DNA from: Halopiger goleimassiliensis
Lineage (GTDB): Archaea > Halobacteriota > Halobacteria > Halobacteriales > Natrialbaceae
Assembly: GCF_000455345.1 (NCBI RefSeq)
Contig: NZ_HG315690.1
Span: 1,067,742-1,131,741, forward strand
Reading direction: 5' to 3'
Length of the DNA stretch: 64,000 nucleotides
Shown here: positions 16,361 to 24,328 of the stretch, in pieces
How positions within the stretch are numbered: the stretch's first letter is position 1
Layout: every line of letters starts with the position of its first letter
The notes under the pieces: model-generated
What the model saw: the letters and a program-made list of their open reading frames with translations, nothing else
Database searches by the model: none
Told to the model about the DNA's origin: nothing
Made by a program: the position numbers and the translations under genes

Positions 16361-18265
16361 ATGTCCGATAGAAATGACATAGATCCGTTCTACGACGATC
16401 GGAGTGACCCGGTACGGGTCCTCGTCGTCGACGAAGCCGAACGCGGGGAGCGACTGGCGACCGGACTCGAGGCGGAAACTGACCGGATCGCGGCCGATAC
16501 CGTTCCGACGGTCGACGCGGCGCTCGAGGCCGTCGACCGTCGCCCGATCGAGTGTCTCGTATCGACGGTACACGGCCCCGACGGGACGGGCGACGAACTG
16601 CTCGCGGCCATCCGAGACCGGTATCCGGCGATACCGGTCGTGCTCGTCGTTCCGGACGAAGAGCGTGCCCGTGAGGCGATCGATAGTGGTGCGAGCGATG
16701 TCGTCGTGGCGGAGTCGGTCTCCGAGCGGTGTTTCGTGCTCGCGAATCGGATCACGACCGCCGCCGACCGGTACCGAGCCGATCGCCGGGCCGACCGCCA
16801 GCGTCGGCGATTCCGGGAGGTAACCGACGCCGTTCCGGACTGCCTCTGGATCGTCGACCCCGAGTGGAGCGAACTCTCGTTCGTCTCGGGGTACGAACGG
16901 ATCTGGGATCGGACGGCGGCGGAGTTGACGGGGACGCCGGAGGACTTCCTGAACGCCGTCCATCCGGACGACCGGGAACGAGTTCGGGCGGCGATGGACC
17001 GCCTCTCGGACGGCACCTCGGTGGATCTCGAGTACCGGATCCGGCGCGACGACGACCTCGCCTGGGTTCGGACGCGGGGGGAGCCGATCGTCGACGACGG
17101 ATCGGTCGTCCGACTCGTGGTGCTGACGCGGGACGTTACCGATCGGAAAGAACGCGAGCGAACGTTGTCCGCACTCCACTCCGCAGCCAGGGAGATCGGA
17201 AGCGCGGACGAACCGGCGGCCGTCTACGAGACGCTGATCAGGACGGCGGACCGGGTCCTCGAGTTCGACTACGTCGCCGTCGACATCAAGCGGGACGGCT
17301 ACCTCGTGCAGGAGGCGTCGACGCTCGACCTCAAGGACGGGGGCTACTACGAGCGAACGTCGCTCGAAAACGACGACACGTTCGCCGTTCGATCCTACAA
17401 GCGCCAGGAGACGATCCTCGTCGACGATCTACGGGAGTTCGACGTCACGCCCGCGGACCCGGACTACCGATCCGCCCTGACCGTTCCCATCGGCGAGTTC
17501 GGCACGTTCCAGACCGGCGCGAGCGAGGTGGGCGCGTTCGACCGGGACGACCGCGAGTTCGCCGAGTTACTCGTGGGCCACGCCCGCGTCAAACTCGCCC
17601 AGCTTCAGGACAAGCGGGTACTTCGGGAACGGACCGAGCAACTGGAGCGACAGAACGATCGCCTCGACGAGTTCGTCCGGGTCGTCTCACACGACCTCCG
17701 GAACCCAGTCAACGTGGCGAAAGGGCACCTCTCGATCGCCCGCGAGCAGTACGACGACGACTCCCTCGAGGCCACGATGGAGGCGCTCGAGCGAATCGAG
17801 ACGCTGATCGAGGACCTGCTCACGCTCGCCCGCGAGGGCGAAGAGATCGACGACCTCGAGCCGGTCGACCTCGCAACCCTGGTTCCGGAGTGCTGGCGGT
17901 ATATCGACACGAAAGACGCGGCGCTCGAGGTCGAGACCGACCGGACGATCGCAGCGGATCGCAACCGACTCCGGCAACTCCTCGAGAACCTCATCGGGAA
18001 CGCCATCGAACACGGCGGCAGTGACGTGACGATCACGGTCGGCGATCTCCCCGAGGAAAACGGGTTTTACGTGGCCGACGACGGCACCGGGTTCGCGAAC
18101 GGCGAACGCGAGAAGGTGTTCGACCCCGGCTACTCGACCGGGGTCGACGGGACCGGACTCGGCCTCGACATCGTCAGGCGGATCGCGGACGCACACGGGT
18201 GGGACGTGCGAGCGACCGAAAGCGACGCCGGCGGTGCGCGGTTCGAGATCGTCGGCGTCGAGTGA
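16361..18265 (+). CDS. Histidine kinase: degenerate receiver, PAS, GAF, HisKA, HATPase
   Basis: This is a 634-residue cytosolic sensor kinase. Residues about 17-125 have receiver fold (VRVLVVDEAE...) but the phospho-acceptor Asp is replaced by Ser/Thr near residue 68-69 (CLVSTVHGP), so it cannot be phosphorylated in the usual way. A PAS domain follows at about 150-262 and a GAF domain at about 270-410. HisKA carries His444 in SHDLRNP, and HATPase_c has N542/N546, DDGTGFA and GTGLGL boxes. There is no membrane helix. No response regulator lies beside it, which is normal in haloarchaea. The signal is unknown. Confidence 0.9.
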   Translation: MSDRNDIDPFYDDRSDPVRVLVVDEAERGERLATGLEAETDRIAADTVPTVDAALEAVDRRPIECLVSTVHGPDGTGDELLAAIRDRYPAIPVVLVVPDEERAREAIDSGASDVVVAESVSERCFVLANRITTAADRYRADRRADRQRRRFREVTDAVPDCLWIVDPEWSELSFVSGYERIWDRTAAELTGTPEDFLNAVHPDDRERVRAAMDRLSDGTSVDLEYRIRRDDDLAWVRTRGEPIVDDGSVVRLVVLTRDVTDRKERERTLSALHSAAREIGSADEPAAVYETLIRTADRVLEFDYVAVDIKRDGYLVQEASTLDLKDGGYYERTSLENDDTFAVRSYKRQETILVDDLREFDVTPADPDYRSALTVPIGEFGTFQTGASEVGAFDRDDREFAELLVGHARVKLAQLQDKRVLRERTEQLERQNDRLDEFVRVVSHDLRNPVNVAKGHLSIAREQYDDDSLEATMEALERIETLIEDLLTLAREGEEIDDLEPVDLATLVPECWRYIDTKDAALEVETDRTIAADRNRLRQLLENLIGNAIEHGGSDVTITVGDLPEENGFYVADDGTGFANGEREKVFDPGYSTGVDGTGLGLDIVRRIADAHGWDVRATESDAGGARFEIVGVE

Positions 18266-18286
18266 GCCGTACCGGCGTCGCCGAAC

Positions 18287-18371
18287 CCATTCGTCCGGAC
18301 TGCTGTACCGGCTTACCGGTGAACCGCGATCCAGCGACGGTTGCGCCGGAACTGACGGACAGTCGACCGTC
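18287..18371 (-). repeat. Structured 3'-UTR dispersed element, copy 2 (after surE)
   Basis: On the minus strand it begins right after the surE stop. Bases 18338-18363 equal the reverse complement of 7143-7168 exactly. Foldable parts are ccgg at 18316-18319 with ccgg at 18346-18349, and aaccg at 18322-18326 with cggtt at 18338-18342. It also lies 3' to the convergent histidine kinase gene, so it could serve either transcript. Confidence 0.6.
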
Positions 18372-19214
18372 TCAGACGGCGTCGACCAGTCGTCCAAGGA
18401 GCGACCGGACGGGGTCGGTCTCGACGACTTCGTAGGGGACCTGCATCGGCGAGATCGAGACCGCGCCCTCGAGCAGGGCGTGGCGGTCCGTATCCTCGGG
18501 GTCCGGGATGTCGCGGTTGGCCATCTGCTGCCAGAGGCGGTTCGTCAACTGGAACTGACCGTCGACCAGCGCCGCGTCCATCTCGTAGACCTCCGTCGGG
18601 CGCGTGATCGCGACCTCGCCGGCCATCCGGTCGGGCCGGGGGACGTTCACGTTCAGGTAATCGACGCGGTCGAACAGCCCGGTTCCGGGCACTCCCTCGA
18701 CGAGCGTTGCGGCGAAGTCGCCGGCGCGTTCGAAGTCGTCGACCGTCGGTTCTTCGAGCCCCAGCGTATCCATCGAGACGGCGATGGCGGGCGTCTCGAG
18801 GAACGCGGCCTCCATCGCGGCGCTGACGGTGCCCGAGCGCGAGAAGACGTAGGCCCCGAGGTTCGCCCCGGAGTTGCAGCCCGAGACCACGAGATCGGGT
18901 TCGGGCTCGATGGCGTTGACGCCGACGATCGCACAGTCACAGGGGGTCCCGTCGACCGCGTAGCCGAGTTCGTGCTCCGCGTGCGGAACTGGTGACGTGA
19001 ACGTCGCCTCCGCGAGGGAGGTCGACAGTTCCTCGCCGTCGCTCTCGTCGCTGGTCCGGCCGTAGGACAGCGATCGTCCGACCGCACTCTGGTTCCCGTC
19101 GGGAGCGACGACGGTGACCGAGGCAACGTCGGTGAGCGCGTCGTACAGCGCCTGGATACCGGGCGCGTCGATCCCGTCGTCGTTCGTCAGGAGGACGTGG
19201 GGCTCCCCGTTCAT
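18372..19214 (-). CDS. surE: 5'/3'-nucleotidase SurE
   Basis: This is a 280-residue protein of the SurE family: metal-dependent phosphatases acting on nucleoside 5'- and 3'-monophosphates. It carries the metal-binding NDDG at residues 11-14, GNQSAVGRS near 40-48 and the SGCNSGANLG loop near 100. The start at 19214 (MNGEPHVLLTNDDG) is chosen because the family begins just before NDDG; an in-frame ATG 41 codons upstream adds unrelated residues. The gene is convergent with the histidine kinase and divergent from the FxLYD lipoprotein. Confidence 0.92.
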   Translation of the reverse strand: MNGEPHVLLTNDDGIDAPGIQALYDALTDVASVTVVAPDGNQSAVGRSLSYGRTSDESDGEELSTSLAEATFTSPVPHAEHELGYAVDGTPCDCAIVGVNAIEPEPDLVVSGCNSGANLGAYVFSRSGTVSAAMEAAFLETPAIAVSMDTLGLEEPTVDDFERAGDFAATLVEGVPGTGLFDRVDYLNVNVPRPDRMAGEVAITRPTEVYEMDAALVDGQFQLTNRLWQQMANRDIPDPEDTDRHALLEGAVSISPMQVPYEVVETDPVRSLLGRLVDAV

Positions 19215-19339
19215 AGCCGACCCGTTCGCGCTCGGGATGGATACGCCTAGCCATTCCGGTCGGTCGATCCCGTAGAGCCGGGACGACCCGAAACTTGCCC
19301 CCCGAACCCTCAAGGTTCGCCCTCGCATACGGGGCATAG

Positions 19340-19738
19340 ATGTACCGCCGTGCGTTCCTCGCGCTGGCAGCCGCCGTCTCGACCGCGGCCGCGGGCTGTC
19401 TCGAGTACGTCACCGACGACGACGGCGAGGAGATCACCGACCCCGGCGACGTCGAAATCGTCTGGCACGACCTGCTGCGGGACGACCCCGGCACGGAGGA
19501 CGAGCGGGTCGCCGTCTGGGGAGCCGTCCGTAACGTCGGCAACAGGACCCTCAGCTACATCGAGATTCGGGCGACCTTCTTCGACGCCGAGGGCGAGCAA
19601 CTCGAGAGCGTCATCGAGAACGTCGACGCGGACGTCACCACCGGCCGGGAGTGGCCCTTCGAGGTCGAGTACCCTCACTTCGGCGAGCGGGCCGCCGAAG
19701 TCGAATCGTACGAACTCGAGCCGGCGACGGGGGTCTAA
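19340..19738 (+). CDS. Secreted FxLYD-domain lipoprotein
   Basis: This is a 132-residue exported protein. The N-terminus has twin arginine (RRAFLAL) and a lipobox ending at C20 (AAAGC), typical of Tat-exported, lipid-anchored haloarchaeal proteins. The mature part has one immunoglobulin-like FxLYD domain (VWGAVRNVGNRTLSYIEIRAT, FFDAEGEQL), common in extracellular archaeal and bacterial proteins of unknown role. It sits 93 nt before the flippase gene on the same strand; whether they are co-transcribed is not clear. Confidence 0.82.
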   Translation: MYRRAFLALAAAVSTAAAGCLEYVTDDDGEEITDPGDVEIVWHDLLRDDPGTEDERVAVWGAVRNVGNRTLSYIEIRATFFDAEGEQLESVIENVDADVTTGREWPFEVEYPHFGERAAEVESYELEPATGV

Positions 19739-19831
19739 TGGTGCCGTTCGTCCGGTCGCGTCGGCCGGTCACGTCCGGTCGATCGCACCGACAGCCGACC
19801 GCTCGTTGGCCCCGAACTCGAACGCGCGGCG

Positions 19832-21454
19832 ATGGCTAACCCCGACGATCCTCCGACCGGTCCCGACGCACCCGGTCCATCCGACCGTGCAGCGGACCGA
19901 TCCGACGACGGTGACGCCACCGACGGCGACTCCGCGTCCGATCGGGACGAGGGCGTCACGACGCTGGCGAAACAGGGATCTATCACGTTCGTCGGCAACG
20001 TCGTCAACGGGGTCTTCGGCTTCGCCATCGTGATGTTGATGACGCGGTTCGTCAGCCCCTCGGTCTACGGACTGTTCGTGCTGGCGACGTCGGTCATCCT
20101 CTTCATGCAGGTGTTCGCCAACGTCGGGCTGCCGCTGGCGATCGATTACTTCGTCCCGCAGTACCTGGACGAAGGCGAACGCGGAAAGGCGAAAGGCGTC
20201 ATCGTGCAGGTGACGGCGACGGTCCTCATCACCTCGTCGGTGGTCGCGTTCCTGCTCGCGGCGAGTACGCGCGTCGTCGGTCAGTTCTTCCAGGAACCGG
20301 CGATGGCGATCGCACTCCTGTTGCTCTCGGTCACGATTCCGATGCTGGCCATCTACAACGTCCTGCTGACCTCCTACTACAGCATCAAGAAACTCCAGTA
20401 CCGGGTCGTCATGCGGGACCTCGTACGGCCGACGGTGCGGTTCGCCGCCACCGCGGGCCTGCTGCTTGCCGGCTACGGGCTCCTCGGGCTCATCGTCGGC
20501 TACGTCGTCGGCCTCTTCGTCGCGATCAGCGTCGGTGCCGTCGTCTTCGCGTACAAGGCCTGGGACATCGTCTCGGCGGACCTCGAGCTGGTCGCGGCGA
20601 AGCCACTCGTCACCTACTCGGTGCCGCTGGCGATGACCAGCGTCGTCTTCGTGTTGATGGGCCACGTCGATTACTTCGTGCTCGGTTTCTTCCTCGCGTC
20701 CGAGGACGTGGGAATCTACCGGGTCGGCTACATGCTCGGTTCAGGGTTGATGATCGTCTTCAACTCGCTGTCGCCGGTGTTCAAGCCGCTGATCGCCGAA
20801 ACCCGGGACGACCTCGAGCTGGTCGAGCAGCGGTTCCGGATCATGGCCCGCTGGATCGCCGGCATCACGCTGCCGATCACCATCGTCCTCTCGCTGGGGG
20901 CGAGTTCCTACCTCGCCGTCATGTACACCCCCCAGTACGCGGAGGCCAACGCCGTCGTCGCCCTGCTGGCCGCCGCCTTCCTGTTCAACGTCACCTTCGG
21001 CGGTCCCGACGGCTCCCTCTTACAGGGATTGGGCTACTCGCGGTTCGTCTTCGTCAACACGCTCGTCCTCTTCGGGGTGAACTTCCTCGGCTCGGCGGCG
21101 CTCGTCCCGCTCGTCGGGATGGAAGGTGCCGCGATCGGATCGGCCACGGCCCTGTTCCTGGTCGGCGCGCTCACGCTCGGCGAACTCTACTACCTCGACG
21201 GGATCCACCCGTTCACGGCGGACTTCGGGAAGGTCGTCGCCGCCGCCGTCCCTGCCACCGTGGCCGGCGTCCCCGTCGTCGTCTTCCTCGAGTCCGACCT
21301 CGTGATCGTCGCCGCGTTGCCGGTCGTCGTCGTCGGCACCTACGCGCTCACCCTGATCGCGACGGACGCGTTCACCGACGCCGACGCCCAGATGGCCGCC
21401 GAGTTCAGCCCGACCCTCGAGAAGTGGCTCCCGGTCGGGCGATCGCGAAACTGA
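19832..21454 (+). CDS. Polysaccharide/oligosaccharide flippase (MOP superfamily, RfbX/Wzx type)
   Basis: This is a 540-residue polytopic membrane protein with a disordered acidic N-terminus (about 1-45), then LAKQGSITFVGNVVNGVFGF, the usual start of Wzx/polysaccharide synthesis transporters, and about 14 hydrophobic helices. Such proteins flip lipid-linked sugars across the membrane, in haloarchaea for S-layer N-glycosylation or exopolysaccharide. No glycosyltransferase genes are adjacent, so the sugar cannot be inferred. An amphipathic helix near the middle contains FRIMARWIAGITLP, typical of the family. Confidence 0.85.
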   Translation: MANPDDPPTGPDAPGPSDRAADRSDDGDATDGDSASDRDEGVTTLAKQGSITFVGNVVNGVFGFAIVMLMTRFVSPSVYGLFVLATSVILFMQVFANVGLPLAIDYFVPQYLDEGERGKAKGVIVQVTATVLITSSVVAFLLAASTRVVGQFFQEPAMAIALLLLSVTIPMLAIYNVLLTSYYSIKKLQYRVVMRDLVRPTVRFAATAGLLLAGYGLLGLIVGYVVGLFVAISVGAVVFAYKAWDIVSADLELVAAKPLVTYSVPLAMTSVVFVLMGHVDYFVLGFFLASEDVGIYRVGYMLGSGLMIVFNSLSPVFKPLIAETRDDLELVEQRFRIMARWIAGITLPITIVLSLGASSYLAVMYTPQYAEANAVVALLAAAFLFNVTFGGPDGSLLQGLGYSRFVFVNTLVLFGVNFLGSAALVPLVGMEGAAIGSATALFLVGALTLGELYYLDGIHPFTADFGKVVAAAVPATVAGVPVVVFLESDLVIVAALPVVVVGTYALTLIATDAFTDADAQMAAEFSPTLEKWLPVGRSRN

Positions 21455-21536
21455 CCGGACGGACGCCGGTACCTGAACGGCCGTGCTCGCGGAGGCGATG
21501 CGGCCGAAAGGTTGAACCCCGTAACCACGAGCCTTG

Positions 21537-24140
21537 ATGACGAGGCGAATGTCAGAGCAGGGAGGGAACCGCGGGTCGGGAGCGCCCCCTCGCGTGCCGG
21601 CGCTCGTCGTGGCCGAGCGGCGCGACTGGGCGCGGACGGTCGAAACCGCGCTCGAGGAGACGCCGATCCGGATTCACGTCGCCGCCGGCCTCGAAGCCGC
21701 ACGCGAGTGCCTGGCGGAAACTCCCATCGACTGCGTCGTCTGTCGCGGTCGCCTGCTAGACCGGGACGGGACGGCACCGCTCGAGGCCCTCAGGGAGTCG
21801 GCACCGTCGATCCCGATCGTCTGCTGGGAGGAGCCGGCCGGCCTCGAGCCCGCAACCCTCCTCGAGGCCGGCGCGACGGACGTCGTCACGGGGCCCGTCG
21901 AAGACGCCGATGCGCGTCTCGTCGCTCGGCGAATCGAGGCGTACGCCGAGCGGTACCGGGCCGAACGCTCCCGATCGCAGTACCGATCGGCCGTCGACCA
22001 CGCGCCCGACGGCATCCTGGTCCTCGATCCCGACGGGACGATCCGACTCGCGAACGAGCGGACGACCGACCTGCTCGACCCGGAGGACGACGTTCTCCCC
22101 GGATCGAACCTCGCCGACCTCGAGGGGACGATCGATCGGGCGGAGCTCCGGTCGCGACTCGAGGGTTGTGGGGCCGGCGAATCGGTGACGATCGACGGCC
22201 GAACGGATCGAGGCGACGGCGAGGAGGCACCGATTCGGATACGGGTTCGACGGCGCGAGGACGACCGCTTCGTCGCGACCGTCCGCGACGCGTCCGCGTT
22301 GCACGAACGCGAGCAGGAACTCGAGCGGAGCCTCGACCTGCTCGAGAAGACCGAGGAGCTCGCGAACGCCGGCGGCTGGGAGATCGACCTCGAGTGCGAC
22401 GAGTTGCGACGGACCGCGGGTGCGCGACGGATCTTCGGCGTCGGCCCCGGCCGGGACACGGACCCGAAAGCGACGATCGACCACTACCACCCCGACGACC
22501 GGGACCGAATCGAACGGGCGATCGAACACGCCATCGTGGAAGGTGCGACGATCGACGAGACGGCACGGATCGTCGCCGAGGAAGGGACCCGCTGGGTCCG
22601 CCTGCGTGGCGAGCCCTACGAGGAAGACGGACGAACCGTCCGACTCCGGGGCGCGATCTGGGACGTCACCGAACGGGAGCGCCGACAGCAGGCCGTTCGT
22701 GCGAGCAACGCGAAACTCAAAGCCGTCATGGCGGCGTTTCCGGACGTCGCGATCGTCTACGACGAGGACGGCCGCCACCTGGAGGTGTTCGCGAGCGAGC
22801 GTTCGACGTCGCTGCTGATCGACGACCCCGACGACCTCGTCGGCGAGCGCCTCGAAGACGCTCTCCCGCCGGAACAGGCCGACCGGCTCCGGGCGGGGAT
22901 CGACCGCACACTCGAGACCGGGGACGTCCAGACCGTCGAGTACCGACTCCCGGTCCCGGCAGGCCACCGGTGGTTCGAGGGGCGATTCGCCCCGGTCGAT
23001 CACCTGGTCGACGGGAACCGGGCCGTGGTCCTCGTCGCCCGCGACGTGACCGAGCGCAAACAGACAGCGGCGACGCTCCGGAAGCGAACTGCCTACCTCG
23101 AGCAGGCCCAGTCGGTCGCCGACATCGGAAGCTGGACGATCGACGTCCAGGCTGACGAGTTCGAGTGGTCCGACGAGGTCTACCGCCTGTTCGGCCTCTC
23201 GTCGGAGACCGTCGAACCGACGTACGACGTGTTTTACGACGTCGTCCATCCCGACGACGAGCCGGCAGTCAAAGCGGCCTGGGAGGCAGCCCTCGATGGC
23301 GAACCGTACGACGTCGAACACCGGATCGTCGTCGACGGCGAGACGAGGTGGGTCCGCGAGACGGCCGAGTTCACCTTCGACCAGGACGGCGATCCGGTCA
23401 CCGCGGTCGGAGTTACCCAGGACGTGACCGATCGCGTTCGCTACGAACGCCGCCTCGAGGCGCAGAACGAACAGCTCGCCGTGTTGAACCGGATCATCCG
23501 CCACGACATGCGCAACCAGATGAACGTGATCGACGGCTACGCGGCGGTCCTCGAGGATCAGCTCTCGGAGTCGGAGCCGATCGCCGCCGAGATCCGCCAC
23601 GTCGCCGAGGACCTGCTCTCGATCAGCGAGGACATCCGGACGGTCAACCGGTTGCTCACGGACGAGCGCGACGAGACGCCGCTCGAGATCGGCGGCGTCG
23701 TCATGGAGACGCTGGCCACCCTCCGTGAGGAGTACGACGCGTTCGAGTGGGAGCTATCGGTTCCGGACCGGTGCTGGGTCCAGGGCAGCGAAGCGCTGGG
23801 GATCGCTCTCGAGCACGTCCTCGAGAACGCCATCGAGCACAACGACGCGCCGACGCCGCGACTCGAGATCAGCGTCACCGACCGGGCCGCCGAGGACGAG
23901 GTGGAGCTCCGGATCGCCGACAACGGTCCCGGCATCCCGCCCTCCGAACGCGAGTTGCTCACCGGCGAACGCGAACGGTCCCAGCTCGAGCACACCAGCG
24001 GGCTCGGCCTGTGGATCGTCCACTGGATCGTCTCGAGTCTCGAGGGCGAACTCGCGTTCGAGTCCAGCGACGACGGCGGGACGGTCGTGACGATTCGGCT
24101 CCCGCGGGCCGCGACGCCGAGCGCGGAGTTGCCGCGGTAG
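21537..24140 (+). CDS. Multi-PAS histidine kinase with degenerate receiver
   Basis: This is an 867-residue protein from the ATG at 21537; a second ATG at 21549 is equally plausible and a TTG lies at 21534. The N-terminal about 20-130 is receiver-like, but the acceptor position reads CVVCRGRL, with Arg where Asp belongs. At least four PAS-type modules follow (about 140-250, 260-385, 390-505 and 510-635), with PAC endings such as VTERERR and VTDRVRYERR. The HisKA-like region has RHDMRNQMNV with the phospho-His near residue 656, and HATPase_c has ENAIEHN, DNGPGIP and GLGLWIV. It is cytosolic. It pairs in style with the kinase at 16361. Confidence 0.9.
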   Translation: MTRRMSEQGGNRGSGAPPRVPALVVAERRDWARTVETALEETPIRIHVAAGLEAARECLAETPIDCVVCRGRLLDRDGTAPLEALRESAPSIPIVCWEEPAGLEPATLLEAGATDVVTGPVEDADARLVARRIEAYAERYRAERSRSQYRSAVDHAPDGILVLDPDGTIRLANERTTDLLDPEDDVLPGSNLADLEGTIDRAELRSRLEGCGAGESVTIDGRTDRGDGEEAPIRIRVRRREDDRFVATVRDASALHEREQELERSLDLLEKTEELANAGGWEIDLECDELRRTAGARRIFGVGPGRDTDPKATIDHYHPDDRDRIERAIEHAIVEGATIDETARIVAEEGTRWVRLRGEPYEEDGRTVRLRGAIWDVTERERRQQAVRASNAKLKAVMAAFPDVAIVYDEDGRHLEVFASERSTSLLIDDPDDLVGERLEDALPPEQADRLRAGIDRTLETGDVQTVEYRLPVPAGHRWFEGRFAPVDHLVDGNRAVVLVARDVTERKQTAATLRKRTAYLEQAQSVADIGSWTIDVQADEFEWSDEVYRLFGLSSETVEPTYDVFYDVVHPDDEPAVKAAWEAALDGEPYDVEHRIVVDGETRWVRETAEFTFDQDGDPVTAVGVTQDVTDRVRYERRLEAQNEQLAVLNRIIRHDMRNQMNVIDGYAAVLEDQLSESEPIAAEIRHVAEDLLSISEDIRTVNRLLTDERDETPLEIGGVVMETLATLREEYDAFEWELSVPDRCWVQGSEALGIALEHVLENAIEHNDAPTPRLEISVTDRAAEDEVELRIADNGPGIPPSERELLTGERERSQLEHTSGLGLWIVHWIVSSLEGELAFESSDDGGTVVTIRLPRAATPSAELPR

Positions 24141-24314
24141 CGACCGTCGCTCGAGGTCGATACAGCATGGCTCTCACGTGCGAGCGCACACGCCCGATCG
24201 CGCGCACAGCCGCGCTGTCTGCCGGTTTTGGCGAAAGCGTTATCAGCAACTCAATCGTAGCGGGCGACGATGGACGACACTCGCCCACGATCGGGAGGGA
24301 CCCGGAGCCACCGC

Positions 24315-24322
24315 GGAGGTGA
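24315..24322 (+). promoter_or_regulatory. Shine-Dalgarno site for topA
   Basis: ggaggtga lies six bases before the GTG at 24329. A strong SD is uncommon among the genes here and fixes the GTG as the topA start. Confidence 0.65.
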
Positions 24323-24328
24323 GCCACG

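Noticed and set aside
21756-23600. 614-codon minus-strand frame opposite the multi-PAS kinase
   Set aside because: The protein is Val/Asp/Arg-rich shadow sequence with no domain, and the plus strand has consistent PAS, HisKA and HATPase motifs.
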